Source: Obelidium mucronatum
Lineage: Eukaryota; Chytridiomycota; Chytridiomycetes; Chytridiales; Chytriomycetaceae
Direction of reading: 5' to 3'
Assembly (NCBI GenBank): GCA_025765595.1
Contig: JAIVFH010000213.1
Location: 1-48,961, forward strand
DNA length: 48,961 nucleotides
A program made the translations under genes and the position numbers. Of the stretch, positions 41,425-48,961 are shown piece by piece; within the stretch, counting starts at the first letter, position 1; each line of letters starts with the position of its first letter. A model generated the notes under the pieces. That model did not search any database. It had not been told where the DNA came from and saw only the letters and a program-made list of their open reading frames with translations.

Positions 41425-43335
41425 ATGCTTGTCCCCTTTCATGTGCCTGTCTTGAGAACTCTAGCGCGCTCATCCCGTCGCTTACTTGCAACTAAGGTGT
41501 TGTTAGTGTTGTTAAATGCTGTTGTCGCGATGCTTGGTTAAAAAGACGCAGGCGGATTTAGTTACGCTCAAGCATTCCTCTGGACGCATCTTTCCTGTAA
41601 GCGCTACTTGGTTTATTGTTGAGGCAATTAGCCCGGTCCAATCGCAATGGATGGCACTGATGGACAAACGGTTCCATAGAATGTACCAACCGGCCTCTTT
41701 ATCAACGGCCAGTTCGTGAATTCTGTCTCTGGAAAGACATTTGAAACTGTCGATCCAAATACAGGAAGCGTGATTTGCAGTGTGGCAGAGGCCCAAGCAG
41801 AAGATGTGTTTGTAGCAACCTCATAAGAGAAATCCTTAAGTCAAGCCCACAAAACAAACAAAACAGAAACGTTGCTGTTCGTCACGCGTCGAATGCATTC
41901 AAATCAGTTTGGTCAAAGACATCCCCAGCAGAACGCGGCCGCCTTTTGTCGAAACTTGCAGATTTGATTCATCGCGATGCACAAGAATTAGCAGCAATTG
42001 AGGCGTACGACAATGGGAAGCCGTTCCTTCAGGCATTGAAAACTGACATCCATCTGGTGGAGCAGCACATTCGATACTTTGCCGGCTGGTCGGATAAGAT
42101 TGATGGACGCGTAATTGATGTCAATAAGAATGTTCATGTATACACGAGAGCCGAACCTTTTGGTGTTGGTACGTTAACTTCACGTTTTGTGAGGCGATCT
42201 TATCATGTTAGAAAAGTCGGCCAAATTATTCCATGGAATTTCCCCCTTCTTATGCTCAGTTGGAAGATCGCGCCTGCTCTTGCTGCTGGAAACACCATAG
42301 TCTTGAAGTCGTCAGAGAAAACTCCGCTCTCTGCATTGAAGATGGCGCAGCTTGTAAATGAAGCCGGTTTTCCTGCAGGTGTGGTTAATATTCTGTCGGG
42401 ATTTGGGGCCACTGCTGGAGAAGCAATTGCACGCCATCCCGATGTAAGGAAAGTCAGTTTTACGGGATCCACGGCGACTGGGAAGCGTATTTTGATCGCA
42501 AGCGCGGAATCCAACTTGAAGAAAGTGTCTTTGGAGCTGGGCGGAAAGTCCCCCAACGTAACAATGAGCAACTATTGCCTTTTTCAAGCTAACTTTCTGT
42601 CATGAATTAATCAAGATTGTATTTGATGACGCTGCTTTAAGTCAAGCCGTTGACTCTTGCATCAATGGATTCGTGTTTAACCAAGGACAAGTTTGTTGCG
42701 CTGGTACCCGTGTGTTTGTCCAAGAAGGAATCCATGACAAGTTCTTGCAGCTTCTCAAAGAAAAGTTATCTACAGTGAAAGTAGGACCAAGTTTTGAAAA
42801 GGATACAACTATGGGTCCACTCGTCGACAAGCTTCAGTTTGATAGAGTTCTTGGGTTTCTGGAAGAAGGAAAAAAAGCTGGCGCAAAGGTGGAAATGGGT
42901 GGACATAGAATTGGAAAGCAAGGATATTTCGTTCAACCCACTGTTTTCAGCAGTGTCACAGAAGACATGAAGATTGTGAAGGAAGAAATTTTTGGTCCTG
43001 TGATTGCTGTCCTGAAGTTTAAGGTAACAAGCAACTGCCGTTAAACGAATTTCTTGTTGATACTATTACAATTCCAATAGACAATCGATGAGGTAATTGA
43101 GCGTGCAAATGACACCGAGTTCGGGTTGGCGGCGTCGGTCCATACTGAAAACTATTCTACTGCCGTCCGTGTTTCTCACGCTCTTCAAGCTGGAACTGTG
43201 TGGATCAATTGTCACAATAAGTTTAGTGCAAATGTTCCTTTTGGTGGGTGCAAGCAAAGTGGATTTGGCAGCGATGGAGGAATTGAAGCAATCAAGGAAT
43301 ACATCCAAACCAAGACATGCTTTGTTACTGTTTGA
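41425..43335 (+). CDS. Aldehyde dehydrogenase, mitochondrial, NAD(P)+ type
   Basis: Exons 41425..41496, 41546..41596, 41680..41807, 41867..42168, 42217..42557, 42616..43023 and 43081..43335 give 518 residues. The N-terminus '[20 protein letters not shown]' is a basic, acid-free mitochondrial presequence. The class 1/2 ALDH core follows: '[19 protein letters not shown]', '[14 protein letters not shown]', '[11 protein letters not shown]', the general base Glu in 'LELGGKSPN', and the nucleophilic Cys pair in '[11 protein letters not shown]'. The end has '[13 protein letters not shown]'. The enzyme oxidises aldehydes such as acetaldehyde to acids with NAD(P)+. The 83-nt second intron was set by the ALDH motif at its end. 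It is convergent with the next gene, with 13 bp between the stop codons. Confidence 0.9.
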
Positions 43336-43348
43336 TTCTTTGTATGTA

Positions 43349-45307
43349 TTATGAATAAACTTTCCAAAATAACCTCCAGCTTTCCTCAACTGGCCCCATC
43401 CATCGAACACGTCCTCCTACCTCCATTCCCAACAGTCCCAACAACGCACGCGGTTCCTTTATGATGCACTCATGCGTTCCATCCAAATTGGACCCCAGAG
43501 ACAGAACTTTCATTCCCAAAACAAGACCATCCACATTTGAATTCTTCTCCCCACAATGGTCGCCATCATAACCCTCCATCTCTTTTAACATAGCATCCAA
43601 ACAAACAACAAGTGGGTCAAAAGAGCCTCCTCCCGCAGATCCTGCCTCCTCTGCAACGCTCCTAACAAGATCCACCATAGCCAGAACGTTCTCCTTCAAG
43701 ACGCCATCTAAAACCATCTTTTCACACCCAACAAAATCCCACCACCCAGAATTCATGCGACAAATGAGAAACCACAAGCAAAGCACAGCCTCGAAAAACA
43801 TGTACACTGCAATATCTTCAGTGAATCCGTAATAGTTTTTTCGATCTTCTGGGATTTGGTCCTTGTACGCACCGACTGTGATGGCTCTGTAGAAGGAATA
43901 TATGTTGATTGTTTGAAGTGCGGTGGAATGGCATTTTGTGATTGCGGTTTTGATTGTTTCTTGGTGGTTGGGAGGGAGGAGGAGTGGGTGGCACGATGGG
44001 CACGCCGAGAGGTACATTTGGGGGCGGTGGAGGACGCTGATTGCAGAACGAGCGGCGAAGTTCATGGAAATACAGGTGGGTACTTCTGATAACGGTAGCT
44101 GTGCGAGTTGATTAATAAAACGCGTATAATCGGTGGGTGTGAAGACATGTGGTGAATCAGGGAGGAAATAGTATATGAGAGGGATATTTGACAAAATGGA
44201 GTCTAGCTGGGTGGATTTTTGAACTGTTGCTGGGTTTTCAAGGATGTCATTCAGCCCTGTTGGAACAGATTCGAAATGACGTCGCATGATTCCAATTAAG
44301 CGGAACAATTCGGATTCAGGCTTCACGATTGTGTTTCCTTGGAATATCATGTGGGGATCGTAGATTGTTCCTGGCGCCTTGATGTTGGCTGCTGATAACG
44401 TTGTTTCTTTGAAGGTGTTTGAAACACATTCCGTATGGGCTAAATGGACATAGCAACCCCAAAACGCGCGTCTTCGGTCTTCTTTCTGCCGCTCGGTTAA
44501 ATTTAAAGGCATCAGCCACGGTGAATTGTCTGGATCAATATCCAAACGGAGGGTTGTGACGAGGTTGATTGCCATTTGAAAGAGTGAATGAGATAGATCG
44601 GGCTGGCCTTTGGTTTCCGCAAATATACTCAACAATAAAAGCGATTGCACTGTTTGATGCGTCGGGCTTTGATGGATAGCTTTCATGACCGCTTTCCTCC
44701 CCCGGCGATAATATCCCAGTTGAACGTGTTCTTGCTGGTTGGTGTAAAACGCAGCCAGTGCGCAGACAATCAATCTGAAAACTGGCGGCTGTTGAAAGAA
44801 AGACTTCAAGAAATTGTCTCCATCATAACTGAATCTGATATTCAGTGTTTGTGCGTGTGAAAAAGCGAGAGTCCAGTCTTCAATTGTTGGCAGCAAATCC
44901 AAATCTTCAAGCTCGCATTCCCGTTCTCCATACTCCATTAAAGAGGCATCATTTGCAGCAATGATGTATTCATTTGATCGTGGAGCTGGAGTTAGATACA
45001 ACGAAGGTTGCGTCACTGGCACGGCTTGTTGAGATGTGCCAGGGAAATCACATTGATCAACAACGCCAATTCGAGTACATCTCTCGCATGCTTCCGGGCC
45101 AGGAATACATTTTCTCTTGTGCACGCGGCATCGTGAACAGGCAGTCAACTTCGAGGGAGTGCTGTTGGCCTGATCATTCGCCAGTGATGGTTGAATTGGA
45201 TACTCGCAGGCGAAACCGCTTTGAGCACAGCGGCCGCAACTTGGCTCGTTTTTATCGCATTTCCGCTTCCCGCTTCGGCAACGACCGCATGCGAGAGTAT
45301 TCGGCAT
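43349..45307 (-). CDS. Transcription factor with two tandem Zn(II)2Cys6 clusters
   Basis: An intronless protein of 652 residues. Cluster 1 uses C7, C10, C17, C24, C27 and C34 ('CGRCRSGKRKC', 'CGRCAQSGFAC'). Cluster 2 uses C57, C60, C67, C74, C77 and C86 ('CSRCRVHKRKC', 'CERCTRIGVVDQC'). A 22-residue linker separates them. Then come 'DLDLLPTIEDWTLA', the middle homology region ('RKAVMKAIHQSPTHQTVQ', 'LRLDIDPDNSPWL', 'RQKEDRRRAFW') and the family tail 'ALLGLLGMEVGG', 'EESWRLFWKVYS'. Fungal factors normally carry one cluster and dimerise, so two clusters in one chain is unusual. It lacks the introns found in the paralogues at 10781 and 27458. It lies 37 bp downstream of the next factor, in tandem. 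Confidence 0.88.
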   Translation of the reverse strand: MPNTLACGRCRSGKRKCDKNEPSCGRCAQSGFACEYPIQPSLANDQANSTPSKLTACSRCRVHKRKCIPGPEACERCTRIGVVDQCDFPGTSQQAVPVTQPSLYLTPAPRSNEYIIAANDASLMEYGERECELEDLDLLPTIEDWTLAFSHAQTLNIRFSYDGDNFLKSFFQQPPVFRLIVCALAAFYTNQQEHVQLGYYRRGRKAVMKAIHQSPTHQTVQSLLLLSIFAETKGQPDLSHSLFQMAINLVTTLRLDIDPDNSPWLMPLNLTERQKEDRRRAFWGCYVHLAHTECVSNTFKETTLSAANIKAPGTIYDPHMIFQGNTIVKPESELFRLIGIMRRHFESVPTGLNDILENPATVQKSTQLDSILSNIPLIYYFLPDSPHVFTPTDYTRFINQLAQLPLSEVPTCISMNFAARSAISVLHRPQMYLSACPSCHPLLLPPNHQETIKTAITKCHSTALQTINIYSFYRAITVGAYKDQIPEDRKNYYGFTEDIAVYMFFEAVLCLWFLICRMNSGWWDFVGCEKMVLDGVLKENVLAMVDLVRSVAEEAGSAGGGSFDPLVVCLDAMLKEMEGYDGDHCGEKNSNVDGLVLGMKVLSLGSNLDGTHECIIKEPRALLGLLGMEVGGRVRWMGPVEESWRLFWKVYS

Positions 45308-45344
45308 TTACGACTTACAATGAATTTAATGCATATAATTTTTT

Positions 45345-47294
45345 CTATGAAAACAGTTTCCAAAACATTTTCCAGCCTTGTTCGACACAACCCCTCCACC
45401 GAATCCCTCCACTAACATCCAGTCCCAGAAGCCCCAAAAAGGCGCGGGGCTCCTTGATGCCATACATTGTCGGCACCTTGGAACCAAGAGCCATCAATTT
45501 CATTCCCAACACAAGTCCCCCCTCATCTTGATCTTCTTCCTCGCCACGACCACGACCACTATTACCACCCCCAGCACCACCAGCACCACCAGCACCACCA
45601 CCACTCAATTGCATTTGGTCCATCTCCGCCAACATTGCTTGCATACAAAACAAAAGCGGTTCACAAGTCCCTTCGGCAGATCCCATATCAACAGACACGC
45701 GTTTCACCAAATCCACCATTTCAACAATCCAAATCCTCAAGGAACTCCATTGAGGTCTCTCACGACCACCACCACCACCATCACTACCACAACTACCACC
45801 ACCGCCCGCCGCACTAATACTAGCCCACCAAACTGGTTTCATCCGACAATACAGAAACCACAGGACAGTTGTAGCTTCGAAAACCATATAGATTGATGAA
45901 TCAGCGCTAAGGTCGAAAAACACGTCTTCAGTGGGGTTCCACTGGGGATAAGCGCCGGCATTTACTTTCCGAAGAAAGTAGTACATTTGGGCGGTTTGTA
46001 AAGCAGCGTCGAAGCTTTTTTGGATTGCTTGGAGAATCGAGTGGTGTTGTAAGGTGCTGAGGAACATTGGGTGGCATGATTGGCAGGCTGATAAGTAAAG
46101 TTGGGATCGATATAGAACTGAGGTTGTAGAGTAAATGAGGAAGTTGACGCTTAGACAGCTGGGTACTTCGTTGGCTGGCATTTGGGAAAGTTGGTGGAGG
46201 AAGTGGAGGTGGTCTTGGCGGGTGATGTTGGAAGGGGAGTCTGCTGGGACGAGGAGGTATGGAGTTGGTATTTCTGAAATAATTCTGTTGAGGTCAGTGG
46301 ATTTGGGTGGTGGTCCTGTGGGGAGTAGGTCGTTGAGGGTTTTTGGAATCCTGGAGTATCCTCTACGGATTTGACCAATGAGACGCAAAAGCTCGCATTC
46401 TGGCTTGACCATAATGTTTCCTTCAAAAACCAAATATGGGTCGTGTATTGTCGCGGGAGGTTTGATATTGACGGAGGACAATGTCTCCGAGTTGGCAAAA
46501 GTCTCGTTAGAGACGGCTTCTTCAGTAACCATCACGCTGTAGGAGCACCAAAAAGCTCGTCGACGATCCTCTTTTTGCCGTTCAGTTAGGTTCAAGTGCG
46601 CCAGCCAGGGCGACAGATCAGGATCAATATCCAGCCGCAACGATTTGATCAACGATAGAGCCGTCTGGAACAAGGAGCGAGAAATATCTGGTTGACCTCT
46701 GGCTTCAGCAAACTGGAATAGCATCATAAGACTCTGAACAGTCTGGTAAGTCGGCTTCTCATGAATTGCACGGACAACCGCTTTCCGGCACCGATTATAG
46801 TAAGAGAATTGAATTTCGTCTGGAAGGGGAATACTGAGTGCAGACACGGCGCAAATAATAAGCCTGAACATTGGCGGTTGCTGAAAGAACGAGTTGAGGC
46901 AGTTTGGGCGGTCGTAGCCAAAACGAACAGTGGACGCATGGCGGGCAGTGTACACCAACATCCAGTCGTCAATCGTCGGCATCAAGTCGGGATCTTCAAG
47001 CTCCCATTCATGCGCTTCGTGGTCAACGAGGGCAGTCTCGAAAGCATTCGATATAACCTGCAGGGCGTGGACTCTAGTGCCGCTGGTAGAATCAGCGGCA
47101 TTGGTGGTGTATTGGGGCGTGGCAGGAGGGGTCTGTAATCCATATTGTGGCATCAGTCCGATAACATTGTCCCCGGCATTCCAGCCATTCTGCTCTTCAA
47201 GATCCATCAAAGACGTATCCGAAATCTTGATCACATTGCTGAGTAGACTCGGCGGAGTCGTCTGATGCTCGCTCATTCTCAGAAGCCGATGCAA
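45345..47294 (-). CDS. Zinc-cluster-family factor lacking its DNA-binding domain
   Basis: An intronless frame of 649 residues, start 'MHRLLRMSEHQTTPPSLLSN'. From 'SDTSLMDLEEQNGW' onward it aligns with the factor at 27458 ('SETSLMDLEEDNRW'), including 'DPDLMPTIDDWMLV', 'RKAVVRAIHEKPTYQTVQ', 'LRLDIDPDLSPWL', 'RQKEDRRRAFW' and the tail 'AFLGLLGLDVSG', 'EQGWKMFWKLFS'. In the relative, the six cysteines lie immediately before this block. Here nothing Cys-rich is encoded up to the helicase gene, in any frame I read. A poly-Gly stretch occurs near residue 580. Either it works without DNA binding, for example as a competitor in dimers, or it is a 5'-truncated gene. The true start may be the second Met (residue 7). 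Confidence 0.8.
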   Translation of the reverse strand: MHRLLRMSEHQTTPPSLLSNVIKISDTSLMDLEEQNGWNAGDNVIGLMPQYGLQTPPATPQYTTNAADSTSGTRVHALQVISNAFETALVDHEAHEWELEDPDLMPTIDDWMLVYTARHASTVRFGYDRPNCLNSFFQQPPMFRLIICAVSALSIPLPDEIQFSYYNRCRKAVVRAIHEKPTYQTVQSLMMLFQFAEARGQPDISRSLFQTALSLIKSLRLDIDPDLSPWLAHLNLTERQKEDRRRAFWCSYSVMVTEEAVSNETFANSETLSSVNIKPPATIHDPYLVFEGNIMVKPECELLRLIGQIRRGYSRIPKTLNDLLPTGPPPKSTDLNRIISEIPTPYLLVPADSPSNITRQDHLHFLHQLSQMPANEVPSCLSVNFLIYSTTSVLYRSQLYLSACQSCHPMFLSTLQHHSILQAIQKSFDAALQTAQMYYFLRKVNAGAYPQWNPTEDVFFDLSADSSIYMVFEATTVLWFLYCRMKPVWWASISAAGGGGSCGSDGGGGGRERPQWSSLRIWIVEMVDLVKRVSVDMGSAEGTCEPLLFCMQAMLAEMDQMQLSGGGAGGAGGAGGGNSGRGRGEEEDQDEGGLVLGMKLMALGSKVPTMYGIKEPRAFLGLLGLDVSGGIRWRGCVEQGWKMFWKLFS

Positions 47295-47391
47295 TTTTTT
47301 GATGGTGATGGCGTTTCAAAATAAAATTTACTGTCGCATCAAACGTAAACTGTCTTTCCATCACGGCCTTATCTTGATTAGTTTTGGTAAG

Positions 47392-47413
47392 TTAGCGGCT
47401 GTATGCCATACAG
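47392..47413 (-). mobile_element. Candidate Helitron 3' terminus (hairpin plus CTAA)
   Basis: Reading the minus strand, CTGTATG-G-CATACAG forms a perfect 7-bp hairpin (47413-47399), followed by CCG and CTAA (47395-47392). Helitrons end in a hairpin followed by CTRR. The next base is C rather than the expected T, and the hairpin is short, so this remains tentative. Confidence 0.35.
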
Positions 47414-47512
47414 GGGGGCAACCCTTCGAGAACTCAGGCTTGCGAGAACCTTTTTGGCTTTTAATTAAATTCCTTTTTATTGAACGAAATAAAATAGAAA
47501 ATGTATTGTAAC

Positions 47513-48961
47513 CTAAGAAAGATGTAAAGCTTGATGAGCATAACGAATTTGAGTGGACCTCCATTCATCAAACGAATTCATAATATGAGCAGGAGTATAA
47601 GACGGAAGCTCGATCTTTTGAATTAGGTCCAATGTCTTGCGTACAAAGTGCTTCGGAGGACGAAATTTTGTAAGATATTGGCGTGTAACTCGTTCAGTCA
47701 AATACAGAGCTATCAAAGTCTTCACTCGAGACAGAGTAACATATAAAGTTTGAGGCTTCATTCCTTTTCGAGACAGTGGGGTGACGATGAGGTGGTTTTT
47801 CAATGTGACGCCTTGCATTTTTTCAGGAGTGCATGCATAGGATAAAATTATTGGGAACTGGATGCACACAGGTTGCCATAATCGATTTTCCTTCTTGGGA
47901 TATTTTACAAGAGATCCATGCCCCCCAATATTTGTCATAATAGGTCCCTTCCAAGGGGGTATTCCTAAAATACCAGGAGGAAATCCATCAACCAAGACAT
48001 TTGAACATCCACGAATTTTGAGGTAGAGAAGCAGTGGCTGAAGACGAAACCGTTTGAAAGTAATATTATTGACAGTTGATGTAATAAACAAAGCCGCATC
48101 ATCTGATCCACAAGATGTATCAGCCTCATAACCAACCACAAAAGCTATAACTCCTTTGCTGAAGAATTGTGAGTCCCTAAGCTTCTTGGTGCACATTACA
48201 GGTGAGCCCAAAACAAAAGATAACAAGAAAGGGGTTTTGTCAGTGTAATCATCATCCAAATGCTGAAGTCGCTTGAATTGGTTACGGACAGTTACTTTTG
48301 TAGAATAAGCATTAATTTGATAGATTAGCTGGTGATTAGTTGAAGCAGTTCGATGAAGAATATGGCGATTGAGAGCACACCGCCTAACATTGATTGGTGT
48401 AGCAATAGGTGCAAAAAACTCGATGTCAGGAGTGCCACAAATGGCTTTTTCCAGAGTAGGAGAACCCACAAATCGAGTATTGAGTAGGTTAATGTCATCA
48501 GAAGTATTCACCCCCCAGTGAGTACGAGAAAGGAGTGCTGCAAATGGAGGATCATCTTTCTGCCGCCAATTCTTTGTCAAGAATACCGAATGATTTATGG
48601 AATTCACAAGCTGTAAAGCCTTTGGGGCTGAAGCATGAGGCTTGTCCTGACCCTCAAGAGGCTTGAAAATGTAAGGCCCAGTCGGTGGTTCAAACTGAAG
48701 AAAATCAGCTGCCATCCATACATGTTTACCTCCCCAAACAGTATCATTACCCATGATTGTTCTTGTAACTTCATCAGCCAAACCAAGATCACCTTGCTCC
48801 ATCATTGATGCTTCTTCAAGAACTGTTAAATAAGCGTTTTCAATGCGTTTCTGGCTTGGGGCTGAAAGGGCTAACTTGCGCTTGAAAATATCCAGTCCCC
48901 TTGATGCATGCATAGTTAATCCACCCAAATGCATGGCAGTAAGATTGGTAGGAGCAAGACT
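47513..48961 (-). mobile_element. PIF1-like helicase of a Helitron-type element, N-terminus outside window
   Basis: The minus-strand frame is open from the right edge (48961) to a stop at 47513, giving at least 482 residues. The first visible residues 'APTNLTAMHLGGLTMHA' match PIF1 motif Ia. Motif II is 'LEEASMMEQGDL' and motif III 'AADFLQFEPPTGP'. The C-terminal PIF1 motifs are 'YACTPEKMQGVTLKN' and 'YVTLSRVKTLIALYL'. Fungal Helitrons encode a Rep-helicase fusion whose helicase has these motifs. The Walker A and any Rep domain would lie beyond the window, so a cellular PIF1 or a Helitron-derived helicase-only gene cannot be excluded. The frame is intact as far as visible. It lies 218 bp upstream of the factor that has lost its zinc cluster. 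Confidence 0.75.

Noticed and set aside
44974..45531. Plus-strand 185-residue frame opposite two zinc-cluster factors
   Set aside because: It is antisense to conserved coding sequence, including the double zinc cluster, and has no recognisable domain.
45378..45896. Thr- and His-rich plus-strand frames at 45378 and 45467
   Set aside because: They are the reverse reading of the poly-Gly and Gly/Ser-coding stretch of the factor at 45345.
47399..47413. Palindrome as a transcription terminator
   Set aside because: It lacks a following T run on either strand in a bacterial-style arrangement, and the context is eukaryotic. A Helitron end is the better, still tentative, reading.
1..48961. tRNA or rRNA genes
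   Set aside because: I saw no convincing cloverleaf or B-box context; the one GTTCGAATCCC-like string, near 3364, lies in a dehydrogenase exon.

Overview
The window looks like nuclear DNA of a filamentous or zoosporic fungus. Nearly every gene has short introns (about 40 to 90 nt, GT..AG), there are Zn(II)2Cys6 transcription factors with a fungal middle homology region, and there is a secreted LPMO-like protein with a C-terminal chitin-binding-like module. An early-diverging (chytrid-like) fungus is my best guess, because a DET1 orthologue is present and the 'MGQRHQ' protein family is expanded. That placement is inference. I rebuilt exon joins by hand from splice sites, phase and family similarity, and every join listed keeps the frame.

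Layout. 1-6 kb: tail of a zinc-cluster factor (+), an ankyrin-like relic (-), a JMJD5/KDM8-type JmjC protein (+), a mitochondrial isobutyryl-CoA dehydrogenase (+), a relic of the MGQRHQ/LRR family (+) and an auxin-efflux-type transporter (-). 6-13 kb: two almost identical tandem MGQRHQ/LRR genes (+) and a zinc-cluster factor (-). 13-18 kb: prenylcysteine oxidase (+), a GPI-anchored surface protein (+), an LPMO-like secreted protein (-) and a coactosin-like actin-binding protein (+). 18-27 kb: a 1202-residue helical protein ending in AKL (+), a type II membrane glycosyltransferase-like protein (-), a truncated gene relic (-) and two tandem CRAL-TRIO/Sec14 proteins (+). 27-32.9 kb: a zinc-cluster factor (+), two small paralogues (+) and a ten-exon aldo/keto reductase (-). 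33-37.5 kb: DET1 (+), whose third intron carries a 16-copy hairpin array, and an M28 aminopeptidase (-). 37.5-49 kb: a broken and an intact MGQRHQ/LRR copy (-), a Ppg1-like PPP phosphatase (+), a mitochondrial aldehyde dehydrogenase (+), two tandem zinc-cluster factors (-) and a partial PIF1/Helitron-type helicase (-) running off the edge.

Themes. Genes are tightly packed, with several gaps of 13 to 70 bp. Two families are locally expanded: five members of one zinc-cluster subfamily (one with two zinc clusters, one with none) and five copies or relics of the MGQRHQ/LRR family. Isobutyryl-CoA dehydrogenase and the aldehyde dehydrogenase could both serve mitochondrial branched-chain or aldehyde oxidation, but nothing here shows co-regulation. 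The most novel-looking non-coding signal is the intronic ACCGCC-GTA-GGCGGT hairpin array in DET1. A single diverged copy, with a base-pair-preserving change, sits in an intron of the divergently transcribed neighbour.
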